Shown: positions 1-6,377 of the stretch, piece by piece | Layout: each line of letters starts with the position of its first letter | Position numbering within the stretch: position 1 is the first letter of the stretch | From: an uncultured Mycoplasmatota bacterium | GTDB taxonomy: Bacteria; Bacillota_I; Bacilli_A; RF39; UBA660 | Direction: 5' to 3' | Length of the DNA stretch: 42,523 nt | Assembly: GCA_900542735.1 (NCBI GenBank) | Contig: UQOS01000007.1 | Coordinates: 1-42,523, forward strand | The notes under the pieces: generated by a model | Seen by the model: the letters and a program-made list of their open reading frames with translations, nothing else | Database searches by the model: none | What the model was told of the DNA's origin: nothing | Made by a program: the position numbers and the translations under genes

Positions 1-108
1 CGTTAGCATACTTAAATATTGAAAAATAAAAATTGAAAAATATTATTAATAACTGTTGATTTTTATTAGCAAGTTTTTGTGGAATTTGTTTTTTCTTTGA
101 TTTGTTTA

Positions 109-117
109 TGTTATGAT
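109..117 (+). promoter_or_regulatory. Putative extended -10 promoter for mrnC-rlmB-sigma
   Basis: TGtTATGAT is a consensus-like extended -10 about 20 nt before the mrnC ATG. No convincing -35 is seen. A start just after it would give a very short leader containing the GAGGTG ribosome site. Positions 1-108 hold many stops in all frames; I see no gene there, though the tail of an upstream gene cannot be excluded. Confidence 0.35.
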
Positions 118-135
118 ATTTTTAGAGGTGTTTGT

Positions 136-531
136 ATGGATAAGTCAATTTCGGTAATGGAAGTAAATGTTTTGGTACTTGCTTATTTAGGAGATACTAT
201 TTATGAAGATTATATTCGTAAATATTTGATATATAAGGGAATCGGAAATGTAAATGATTTACAGACAGAATCAATTCAGTATGTAAGTGCTAAGGCACAG
301 GCTAAGTTTTTAATGCAGATGATGGAAAACAAATTTTTAACAGAAGAAGAAATAAGTGTTGTGAAAAGAGCTAGAAATTATAAGAGTCATTCTCACCCTA
401 AAAACTGTGATATTATTACTTATAAACAGGCAACTGGTTTGGAAGCCTTAATTGGTTATTTGGAATTAAAAAATCATCATAATCGTATTAATGAAATTAT
501 GAAAGAAATATTGGAGGGAACATTATGTTAG
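136..531 (+). CDS. mrnC: Mini-ribonuclease 3 (MrnC)
   Basis: 131-residue RNase III-like protein consisting only of the catalytic domain, with no double-stranded RNA binding domain. The family trims the ends of 23S rRNA precursor in Firmicutes. The motif LAYLGDTIYEDYI (residues 15-27) carries the catalytic Asp20 and Glu24 region, and TGLEALIGYLEL near residues 100-111 supplies the second acidic cluster. The ATG at 136 is chosen over the GTG at 79 because GAGGTG lies just upstream and the extra 19 residues are hydrophobic and unlike the family. It overlaps rlmB by 7 nt, and the order mrnC-rlmB-sigma matches B. subtilis. Family membership is clear; the exact cleavage site is from family knowledge. 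Confidence 0.9.
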   Translation: MDKSISVMEVNVLVLAYLGDTIYEDYIRKYLIYKGIGNVNDLQTESIQYVSAKAQAKFLMQMMENKFLTEEEISVVKRARNYKSHSHPKNCDIITYKQATGLEALIGYLELKNHHNRINEIMKEILEGTLC

Positions 532-1226
532 TATATGGTAGAAATGTAGCAGAAGAATTTTTGAAAAAAAATGAAAAAGTTAGAAAAGTTTATTTACAGA
601 CTGGTTTTCATGACGAAAATTTAATTTTCCTTATAGGAAAATTAAAAATTCCGACTGTTTTTAGGGAGAAAAAAGAATTAGACCAACTTGCAAAAGGTGT
701 TCATCAGGGTATAATTTTAGATGTTGTGGATTTTAGTTATGCAGATTACCATGACTTTACGAATGATGATAATTCTTTTATTATCATTTTGGACCATTTA
801 GAAGATCCTCATAATTTAGGTGCTATTATTCGTACTAGTGAAGCAGCTGGTGTTAGTGGTATTATTATTCCTAAAGATAGAGGAGTTTCCATTAATGCTA
901 CTGTTATTAAAACAAGTACAGGCGCAATTGATAATATTCCTATTTCCATGGTTACTAATTTATCTAATACTATTTCTGATTTAAAAAAGAATGGTTTTTG
1001 GATTGTTGGTACTGATATAGCAAATAGTACTGATTACCGTGAAATTGATTATTCTGGTAAGATTGCGTTAGTAATTGGTAATGAAGGTAGTGGAATGTCA
1101 AGAATGGTTCGTGAATCATGTGATTTTATAGCTAGAATTCCTATGTATGGTAAAGTAAATAGTCTAAATGCTTCAGTAGCAGCTGGTATTATGATTTATG
1201 AGGTGGTTAGACAGAAAAGAAGGTAG
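525..1226 (+). CDS. rlmB: 23S rRNA 2'-O-ribose methyltransferase RlmB-like (TrmH/SpoU family)
   Basis: 233-residue SpoU-family enzyme that methylates a guanosine ribose in 23S rRNA (Gm2251 in E. coli numbering) using S-adenosylmethionine. The three SpoU motifs are present: LEDPHNLGAIIRTSEAAG (92-109), NEGSG (186-190) and IPMYGKVNSLNASVAAG (205-221), which together form the trefoil-knot SAM site. The N-terminal ~75 residues form the small substrate-binding domain, opening with the typical VYGRNVAEEFL. The start overlaps the end of mrnC and has GGAGGG upstream, indicating translational coupling. Length is slightly below the usual ~245-250. The rRNA target is inferred from family and gene neighbourhood; a close SpoU paralogue such as TrmH is the alternative. 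Confidence 0.9.
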   Translation: MLVYGRNVAEEFLKKNEKVRKVYLQTGFHDENLIFLIGKLKIPTVFREKKELDQLAKGVHQGIILDVVDFSYADYHDFTNDDNSFIIILDHLEDPHNLGAIIRTSEAAGVSGIIIPKDRGVSINATVIKTSTGAIDNIPISMVTNLSNTISDLKKNGFWIVGTDIANSTDYREIDYSGKIALVIGNEGSGMSRMVRESCDFIARIPMYGKVNSLNASVAAGIMIYEVVRQKRR

Positions 1227-1229
1227 AAA

Positions 1230-1853
1230 ATGTCAACATATAGGGATTTAAATGATTACGAAATTATGTATTTAGTGGAAGAAGAAAATGATGATGCAAG
1301 GGAATTATTGTTTGAAAAGTATAAACCGATTATTTATCGTTTAGCAATTAGTTATCAAAAGGAAGCAAAACAGTATGGTCTTGAATTAGAAGATTTAATT
1401 CAAGAAGCGTATGTAGGACTTTCTAGTGCTGTTAAAAATTATAATTCTGATAATAATGTTTTATTTTATACATATGCAATTGTATCTATGAAAAATAGGA
1501 TTTTAAATGTTTTAACAGCTAAAAGTTCTACGAAACATAAATGTTTAAATCAGGCAATTTCTTTATATACGCCGGTTAATAAAAATAATGAATGTTATTT
1601 GATTGATATTACTGAAGATAAAAATGAAGTATTACCACAGTTATTGGTGGAAGAAAATGAAACTGAAAATATTATTCATGATTTTATTTTGTCACTAGAT
1701 TTTCCTCATTCTTGTATTTTAGAATTAAAGATGAATGGTTTTTCAAACTGTGATATTGCATCTTTATTAGATTATCCACTTAAAAATGTTACAAATTATC
1801 TATTTCGAATTAGGAAACAGCTTAAGCAAAATTTGAAAGATATAAAAGACTAG
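1230..1853 (+). CDS. sigH: Sigma-70 family RNA polymerase sigma factor, SigH-like
   Basis: 207-residue sigma factor. Region 2 spans about residues 20-100 (LLFEKYKPIIYRLA, then LEDLIQEAYVGLSSAVKNY, then FYTYAIVSMKNRILNVL), with core-binding and -10 recognition elements. Region 4 helix-turn-helix lies near the C-terminus (ILELKMNGFSNCDIASLLD, then NVTNYLFRIRKQLKQNL). Region 3 is absent or reduced, as in SigH/ECF-like factors. It sits 3 nt after rlmB, exactly where sigH (spo0H) lies in Bacillus, although the intervening yacP is missing. In Bacillus SigH controls competence and early sporulation; no sporulation genes are visible here, so its regulon in this organism is unknown. The name rests on synteny plus architecture. 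Confidence 0.75.
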   Translation: MSTYRDLNDYEIMYLVEEENDDARELLFEKYKPIIYRLAISYQKEAKQYGLELEDLIQEAYVGLSSAVKNYNSDNNVLFYTYAIVSMKNRILNVLTAKSSTKHKCLNQAISLYTPVNKNNECYLIDITEDKNEVLPQLLVEENETENIIHDFILSLDFPHSCILELKMNGFSNCDIASLLDYPLKNVTNYLFRIRKQLKQNLKDIKD

Positions 1854-1870
1854 ATTTTTATTTTATGTAA

Positions 1871-1898
1871 TTGAAAAAAGAAATTTAGATGATATAAT
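1871..1898 (+). promoter_or_regulatory. Promoter of the 1915-2523 gene
   Basis: TTGAAA (1871-1876), 16-bp spacer, TATAAT (1893-1898). Fifteen bases later comes GGTGGTG and the ATG at 1915. This separates the unknown membrane protein from the sigma-factor operon. Confidence 0.7.
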
Positions 1899-1914
1899 TA
1901 TACTAGGTGGTGCT

Positions 1915-2523
1915 ATGGCAAAGGTAAGTTTAATTAATACAAATTTAAAAAGTGATACCGTTTCTCAGAAACAAGTAGCGTTAGTTTTAATGGATATGAT
2001 GTTAAAACAACTACATAAAAATAACTATATGGTTAGAAATTTTGATGTTAATAATATTTATTTTGAAAATGGTATTTACGAATTTGATGAAAATAAAATT
2101 ATGCCGATTACTAGTGTTGTTGCTGATAATAAAGAACAGGCAATTTTGCATAACTTAACTTGGATGTCTATGATAGCTCTTTGGCTATATTCTGATAATC
2201 CTACTACAACATTAATATCACCTGAATTTGTTAGAAATAACTTTGATAGTTTTTCCTTTTGGTACCCTCAAGAAGATAGAGAGTATTATAGGTCTGTTTT
2301 AGTAGATGGTACTATTTCTTATTATTCTGATTATGTTATTAATAAAAATAAAAATCAAGATGGTAAAGGGCATTCTTCGAATTTAGCCTATATGAAAGCA
2401 ACAGAAGCTGGTAAAATGTTTGCAAATAAAGATGAAGCAGCTTTTGGACATACTTTCTTTTTGATGACAGTTGTTGCATCATTAATGGTTATCTTAATTG
2501 GAGTTATATTTTATTTCTCATAG
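1915..2523 (+). CDS. Unknown tail-anchored membrane protein with a pseudokinase-like segment
   Basis: 202 residues, not recognised. It has no signal peptide. A single hydrophobic helix at about 180-202 (FLMTVVASLMVILIGVIFYF) ends the chain, so the bulk faces the cytoplasm as a tail-anchored protein. Residues 20-65 resemble the protein-kinase alphaE helix and catalytic loop: a helix ending in LKQLHKNNY, then MVRNFDVNNIYF where kinases have IHRDxKPENILx, then FDEN where DFG would be. The HRD aspartate and the DFG aspartate-glycine are not conserved and the N-lobe is missing, so it could be an inactive fold remnant; this is inference from a short alignment by eye. It has its own promoter and is followed by a strong terminator, so it forms a single-gene unit inserted between the sigma gene and secE. 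Confidence 0.6.
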   Translation: MAKVSLINTNLKSDTVSQKQVALVLMDMMLKQLHKNNYMVRNFDVNNIYFENGIYEFDENKIMPITSVVADNKEQAILHNLTWMSMIALWLYSDNPTTTLISPEFVRNNFDSFSFWYPQEDREYYRSVLVDGTISYYSDYVINKNKNQDGKGHSSNLAYMKATEAGKMFANKDEAAFGHTFFLMTVVASLMVILIGVIFYFS

Positions 2524-2537
2524 TTATTGACTTTATT

Positions 2538-2586
2538 ACCTTTTTGTGCTAATTTATTGGTGAACACGAAAAGGTGTTTTTATTTT
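2538..2586 (+). terminator. Rho-independent terminator
   Basis: An 11-bp stem (ACCTTTTTGTG paired with CACGAAAAGGT, one G-U) with a 16-nt loop, followed by GTTTTTATTTT. It ends the preceding single-gene unit, just before secE. Confidence 0.8.
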
Positions 2587-2609
2587 GATAAAAAAGGTTA
2601 GGTGGGTAT

Positions 2610-2948
2610 ATGGCAAAGGTTGTAAAAGACACAAGAGAAGTTATCGATGTTGATGAAGAACTTGCTAAGATTAAAAAAGAAGAAAAGACACAAAAAAAGG
2701 TTGATTCTAAAGATAGTAAGAAGAAACCACAAAAGAAATCAGTAAAAAGTAAAAAGACGAATAAGAAAAAACGTTCTAAAGTTGTTACATTCTTTAAAGA
2801 AGTAAAGAGTGAAATGTCAAAAGTAAAATGGCCTTCTAAAAAAGATATGGTTAAATATTCAATTGCAACTATTATATTTATAGTATTCTTTGCAGTATTT
2901 TTCTATTTAATAGATTTAATTATTGCATTATTAAAGGCAGGTGTATAG
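2610..2948 (+). CDS. secE: Preprotein translocase subunit SecE
   Basis: 112-residue SecE, the essential clamp subunit of SecYEG in the membrane. The C-terminal ~55 residues hold the conserved amphipathic segment (FFKEVKSEMSKVKWPSKKDM) and one transmembrane helix (about 84-108). The N-terminal 55 residues are an unusually long Lys-rich tail (many KK pairs) compared with the ~60-residue Bacillus protein; similar extensions occur in Mollicutes relatives. AGGTGGG precedes the ATG. nusG follows after 2 nt, the near-universal secE-nusG pair. The rpmG gene that usually precedes secE is absent. Confidence 0.93.
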   Translation: MAKVVKDTREVIDVDEELAKIKKEEKTQKKVDSKDSKKKPQKKSVKSKKTNKKKRSKVVTFFKEVKSEMSKVKWPSKKDMVKYSIATIIFIVFFAVFFYLIDLIIALLKAGV

Positions 2949-2950
2949 TA

Positions 2951-3484
2951 ATGGATAAACAATGGTATGTAGTAAATACTTATTCTGGACATGAAAACAA
3001 AGTAAAAGAAAAACTTGAAATGCGTGCTCAAAGCATGGATATGAAAGATTATATTTTTAGAGTAATTGTTCCAGAACAAAAAATCATTGAAGAAAAAGAT
3101 GGACAAACAAAAGAAAAAATTAAAAAAATGTTCCCAGGTTATATTTTGGTTGAAATGGTTATGAGTGACGAAGCTTGGTATGTTGTTCGTAATACACCTG
3201 GTGTTACAGGATTTATTGGTTCTAGTGGAAAGGGAGCAAAACCAACGCCACTTCAACCTTATGAAGTTGATAATATTTTAAATAATATGGGTATGAGTAG
3301 ATTAGATGTCAATAAAGAATTAGAAGTAGGAAGCAAGGTTAAAATTGTTAGTGGACCATTCTCTGGAATGTTTGGTACAATTGATTCTGTTGATGCTGCT
3401 AATCAAAAAATTATGCTACTTGTAGATTTATTTGGACAAGAAACTTCTGTTGAAGTTGGTATGTCTGAAATAGAAATGGCATAG
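2951..3484 (+). CDS. nusG: Transcription termination/antitermination factor NusG
   Basis: 177-residue NusG. The N-terminal NGN domain (WYVVNTYSGHENKVKEKLE at 5-23; FPGYILVEMVMSDEAWYVVRNTPGVTGFIG in the middle, residues about 57-86) binds the RNA polymerase clamp. The C-terminal KOW domain (VGSKVKIVSGPFSGMFG near 125-141) contacts ribosome or other partners. Length is standard. GCAGGTG lies upstream and the start is 2 nt after secE, so the two are co-transcribed and probably coupled. Confidence 0.96.
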   Translation: MDKQWYVVNTYSGHENKVKEKLEMRAQSMDMKDYIFRVIVPEQKIIEEKDGQTKEKIKKMFPGYILVEMVMSDEAWYVVRNTPGVTGFIGSSGKGAKPTPLQPYEVDNILNNMGMSRLDVNKELEVGSKVKIVSGPFSGMFGTIDSVDAANQKIMLLVDLFGQETSVEVGMSEIEMA

Positions 3485-3488
3485 TTTT

Positions 3489-3884
3489 ATGAAAATAACG
3501 AAAGATATGTATGCACAACTTAAAAATCTATCTTATAAGTACTGTTTATTAGATATAGAAAAGAAAGATAATAAAGCTAGGAAAGTGATGAGTTTGGAAC
3601 TAGCTAAGTATAATGATTCTAAATTAAATGATATTATTATGCATACTTTTGACTTTCCATATGATTATGAGTTGTGTGAATTTTTAATGAAAAATAAGTT
3701 ATCAGATGAAAATATTATATTTGCTAGTAATATTTTTCATATTTCTAGTGATTTAGTTAATGATAAGTGTAATGAATATGTTGAATTTGGCTTTATGGAA
3801 AGTGTCCATAGTAAAAAAATAGATGTCAGTTTGATAGAAAGACTAACAAATGTTTATTTTGGCGTTAATCCGAGTGAAAAATAA
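3489..3884 (+). CDS. Unknown 131-residue protein between nusG and rplK
   Basis: Not recognised. The sequence is charged and soluble with predicted mostly helical content, three scattered cysteines and no transmembrane segment or signal peptide. It begins 4 nt after nusG with a weak ribosome site, so translation probably depends on coupling to nusG. In most Firmicutes nusG is followed directly by rplK, so this is an insertion into a very conserved operon. Base and codon use look like its neighbours. A promoter and the rplK leader follow it, so it is the last gene of the secE-nusG unit. Confidence 0.6.
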   Translation: MKITKDMYAQLKNLSYKYCLLDIEKKDNKARKVMSLELAKYNDSKLNDIIMHTFDFPYDYELCEFLMKNKLSDENIIFASNIFHISSDLVNDKCNEYVEFGFMESVHSKKIDVSLIERLTNVYFGVNPSEK

Positions 3885-3894
3885 GAAAAATTAC

Positions 3895-3923
3895 TTGATT
3901 TTTACAGGTTTTAATGATATTAT
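3895..3923 (+). promoter_or_regulatory. Promoter of rplK-rplA
   Basis: TTGATT (3895-3900), 17-bp spacer, TATTAT (3918-3923) preceded by TGa (extended -10). It lies right after the unknown gene and drives the structured leader of rplK. Confidence 0.65.
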
Positions 3924-3956
3924 TTAGGGGCTATATGTTTATATAGATAAATTCGA

Positions 3957-4020
3957 TTAGTGGGAAGCAAGGCTAAATACCATATACTTATGGTAAGCGG
4001 ATAGCTATTTGAACCACTCA
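3957..4020 (+). promoter_or_regulatory. Putative L1-type autoregulatory leader upstream of rplK
   Basis: A closing stem AGTGG (3959-3963)/CCACT (4014-4018) surrounds the internal-loop bases GA on the left and TTTGAA on the right. Inside are a GCTA/TAGC stem (3972-3975/4002-4005) and a 6-bp hairpin ACCATA-tact-TATGGT (3979-3994). The GTGGGA ... AACCAC arrangement is like the L1-binding mRNA motif known to be widespread in bacteria. Function is inferred from motif and position. Confidence 0.6.
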
Positions 4021-4051
4021 CGAAGACAAAAAATTATAGGAGGTGTTTTTC

Positions 4052-4477
4052 GTGGCAAAAGAAGTTGTTAAGAAAATCAAATTACAAATTGCTGCTGGTA
4101 AAGCTACACCTGCTCCACCAGTTGGAACAGTTTTAGGACCTGCAGGAATTAATTTACAAGATTTTTGTACTAAGTACAATGATGCAACAAGAGAAAAAAT
4201 GGGAGATATTTTACCAGTTGAAATTTCAATCTATGATGATAGAAGTTTTGATTTCGTAATTAAGACTCCACCAGCTGCATTCTTATTAATGAAAGCAGCT
4301 AATGTTAAAAAAGGTGCTAGTAAAGGTTCTAACGAAACTGTTGGTACAATTACAAAAGCTCAATTAACAGAAATTGCAGAAACGAAATTACCTGATTTAA
4401 ATGCTTACACAGTTGAAGAAGCAATGAAAATTGTTGAAGGAACTGCTCGTAACATGGGAATCAAAGTAGTAGATTAA
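4052..4477 (+). CDS. rplK: 50S ribosomal protein L11
   Basis: 141-residue L11, part of the GTPase-associated centre with L10/L7/L12. It starts VAKEVVKKIKLQIAAGKATPAPPVG with the conserved Pro-rich hinge (TPAPPVGTVLGPAGIN) and ends with the rRNA-binding C-terminal domain (EEAMKIVEGTARNMGI). The GTG at 4052 is chosen over the GTG at 4043 because AGGAGGTG (4040-4045) would overlap the earlier codon, and the family starts MAKKV. It is followed by a second leader and rplA. Confidence 0.97.
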   Translation: MAKEVVKKIKLQIAAGKATPAPPVGTVLGPAGINLQDFCTKYNDATREKMGDILPVEISIYDDRSFDFVIKTPPAAFLLMKAANVKKGASKGSNETVGTITKAQLTEIAETKLPDLNAYTVEEAMKIVEGTARNMGIKVVD

Positions 4478-4495
4478 TAAATACTTATTTATTAC

Positions 4496-4560
4496 TATGT
4501 GGGAGGATCCGCACTCCTAAAAAAATCCGTATTTTCGAGATTATCGAAATAAACCACATA
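4496..4560 (+). promoter_or_regulatory. Putative L1-type autoregulatory leader upstream of rplA
   Basis: A 7-bp closing stem TATGTGG (4496-4502)/CCACATA (4554-4560) with GA on the left and AATAAA on the right of the internal loop, and an inner hairpin TTTCGA-gatta-TCGAAA (4533-4549). The ribosome site AGGAGG (4561-4566) abuts the stem, so ligand binding would block rplA initiation. Same layout as the element before rplK. Confidence 0.65.
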
Positions 4561-4573
4561 AGGAGGAATTAAA

Positions 4574-5272
4574 GTGAAACAAAGAGGAAAGAAGTATGTT
4601 GCAGCTTGCGAAAAAATTGAAAAGAATAAAGCATATTCTAAAGAAGAAGCTGTAAAATTAGCAAAAGAAACTTCAGTTAGTAAGTTTGACTCTACTGTAG
4701 AAGTAGCTGTAAGACTTAACTTAGACACAAAAAAGGCTGATCAACAATTAAGAGGAGCTATCGTTTTACCTCATGGTACAGGAAAAACTAAAAAGGTATT
4801 AGTTATTGCTAAAGGTGAAAATGCTACTAAAGCAAAAGAAGCTGGTGCTGATTATGTTGGCGATGTTGATATGTTAGGAAAAATCGAAAAAGAAAATTGG
4901 TTCGATTTTGATGTTATGATTGCTACTCCTGATATGATGCCTTTATTAGGAAAATTAGGTAAAGTTTTAGGTCCTAAAGGATTAATGCCAAATCCTAAGA
5001 CTGGTACTGTAACAATGGACGTTACTAAAGCAGTTAATGAAGTTAAAGCTGGTCGTGTTGAATATAGAACTGATAGTTTTGGAAATGTACATGGTATTAT
5101 TGGTAAATCTTCTTTTACAGAAGAACAATTACTAGAAAACCTTAATGCATTTATGGCTACTATTCTTAAAGTTAAACCTGCTACAGTAAAAGGTGATTAT
5201 GTTAAGAATATCGCTATTACAACTACTATGGGTCCTGGAATTAAAATTTTAGTAAATTCTTTTGACAAATAG
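4574..5272 (+). CDS. rplA: 50S ribosomal protein L1
   Basis: 232-residue L1, the L1-stalk protein and a translational repressor of its own mRNA. Conserved segments are visible: KFDSTVEVAVRLNLDTKKAD, LPHGTGKTKKVLVIAKG, and LGPKGLMPNPKTGTVTMDV followed by the KAGRVEYRTDSFGNVH block. The GTG start at 4574 follows AGGAGG with 7 nt spacing. Length is typical. The stop codon region carries the promoter of rplJ-rplL. Regulation is probably by L1 itself through the leader immediately upstream. Confidence 0.97.
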   Translation: MKQRGKKYVAACEKIEKNKAYSKEEAVKLAKETSVSKFDSTVEVAVRLNLDTKKADQQLRGAIVLPHGTGKTKKVLVIAKGENATKAKEAGADYVGDVDMLGKIEKENWFDFDVMIATPDMMPLLGKLGKVLGPKGLMPNPKTGTVTMDVTKAVNEVKAGRVEYRTDSFGNVHGIIGKSSFTEEQLLENLNAFMATILKVKPATVKGDYVKNIAITTTMGPGIKILVNSFDK

Positions 5273-5290
5273 TAATTGGTAATATATAAT
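5262..5290 (+). promoter_or_regulatory. Consensus promoter of rplJ-rplL
   Basis: TTGACA (5262-5267), 17-bp spacer, TATAAT (5285-5290): both hexamers perfect. The -35 lies inside the last codons of rplA. It feeds the L10 leader. Confidence 0.85.
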
Positions 5291-5301
5291 ATTAGTAATT
5301 T

Positions 5302-5410
5302 ATTGGTGCCATAGACAGCAGGTATATAAATAAATCCTGCCGAGGACTTTATATAAAGTTTAAAAAAGTCCTTGGGTAACCAGGGACTTTTTATGTGGCA
5401 ACCCTAAATT
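5302..5410 (+). promoter_or_regulatory. L10 ribosomal protein leader
   Basis: Typical Firmicutes L10 leader: GGTGCCATAGACAGCAGG, then a variable loop, then AATCCTGCCGAGG, with AGCAGG (5317-5322) pairing to CCTGC (5336-5340). The GTGGCAACC segment near 5395-5403 can pair back to the GGTGCC. L10(L12)4 is known to bind this RNA to control rplJ-rplL. An attenuator lies within it. Confidence 0.88.
5363..5393 (+). terminator. Attenuator in the L10 leader
   Basis: AAAAGTCCTTGG / CCAGGGACTTTTT stem with a GTAA loop followed by T residues. The left arm also matches the upstream AGGACTTTATA segment, so an alternative pairing (antiterminator) is possible. Confidence 0.75.
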
Positions 5411-5430
5411 AAAAATTATGAGGAGGTGTA

Positions 5431-5928
5431 ATGGTGGCAAATGTTAATATTCTTGCTAAGAAACAAGAAATTATTGATGAAGTAAAAGCTAAAGTTCAAG
5501 AAGCTACTACTATTGTATTATTTGATTATCGTGGTCTTACTGATAACGAATCTAAAGAATTAAGAGTTAAACTTCGTGATACTGGCGCTGATTATAAAGT
5601 ATACAAAAATACTTTAATGGCTAGAGCATTTAATGATTTAAATATTGATGTTAATACTAGTTTAGAAGGACCAAGTGCTTTTGCTTATGGTAATGATGCA
5701 ATTGCTCCAATTAAGGTTTTAACTGATTTTGCTAAAACTCACCCAGCATTAGTTTTAAAAGTAGGGATTGTAGATGGAGAATTAACAAGCCAAGCAGAAC
5801 TTGCTGAACTTGCAAAGATTCCATCAAGAGAAGGACTACTTACTATGTTAGCTGGTGCATTAATTGGTATACCAAGAGATTTATCAATCAGCTTAGATTT
5901 ATATGCTAAACAAAAAGAAGAAAATTAA
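5431..5928 (+). CDS. rplJ: 50S ribosomal protein L10
   Basis: 165-residue L10, base of the L7/L12 stalk. Visible signatures are TTIVLFDYRGLTDNESKELR and YKVYKNTLMARAF in the rRNA-binding N-terminal domain and a C-terminal helix that binds L12 dimers. Start may be the ATG at 5431 or the GTG at 5434; GAGGAGGTG favours either with similar spacing. The gene is controlled by the leader above and followed by rplL after 28 nt. Confidence 0.96.
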   Translation: MVANVNILAKKQEIIDEVKAKVQEATTIVLFDYRGLTDNESKELRVKLRDTGADYKVYKNTLMARAFNDLNIDVNTSLEGPSAFAYGNDAIAPIKVLTDFAKTHPALVLKVGIVDGELTSQAELAELAKIPSREGLLTMLAGALIGIPRDLSISLDLYAKQKEEN

Positions 5929-5956
5929 TTATTAAAAATTTAAGGAGGAAATTAAA

Positions 5957-6328
5957 ATGGCTAAATTAACAAAAGAAAGCTTTATCGAAAGTTTAAAAGA
6001 AATGAGTCTTTTAGAAATTAAAGAATTAGTAGATGCAATGAAAGAAGAATTTGGTGTTGATCCATCTGCTGTTGCAGTAGCTGCACCTGTTGCTGGCGGA
6101 GCTAGCGAAGACGAAGAAAGTTCTACAGTATCAGTAGTAATAGCTGATGGTGGAGCTGCTAAAGTTGGTGTTATCAAAGTAGTTCGTGAAATTACTGGAT
6201 TAGGATTAAAAGAATCTAAAGATATCGTTGATAACAATGGTGTTGTAAAAGAAAACATTTCTAAAGATGAAGCTAATGAAATCAAAGCTAAGCTTGAAGA
6301 AGCTGGAGCTACTGTTGAATTTAAGTAA
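5957..6328 (+). CDS. rplL: 50S ribosomal protein L7/L12
   Basis: 123-residue L7/L12. N-terminal dimerisation helices (FIESLKEMSLLEIKELVDAMKEEFG), an Ala/Gly-rich hinge (residues ~35-50), and the C-terminal factor-binding domain with IKVVREITGLGLKESKDIVD. It recruits EF-G and EF-Tu, both encoded further down. AAGGAGG upstream; a bidirectional terminator follows. Confidence 0.97.
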   Translation: MAKLTKESFIESLKEMSLLEIKELVDAMKEEFGVDPSAVAVAAPVAGGASEDEESSTVSVVIADGGAAKVGVIKVVREITGLGLKESKDIVDNNGVVKENISKDEANEIKAKLEEAGATVEFK

Positions 6329-6342
6329 AATAAATTCAATAT

Positions 6343-6377
6343 AAAAGGAACTATCCGTTTGGGTTAGTTCCTTTTTT
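6343..6377. terminator. Bidirectional terminator between rplL and the reverse-strand repeat gene
   Basis: AAAAGGAACTA (6343-6353) pairs with TAGTTCCTTTT (6365-6375); a T-run follows on the plus strand and TTTTAT on the minus strand. The right part overlaps the last codons of the convergent gene. Confidence 0.85.

Noticed and set aside
2903..3256. Reverse-strand 117-residue frame under nusG
   Set aside because: Antisense to a highly conserved gene; its composition (Phe, Asn, Ile rich) is that of a shadow frame.
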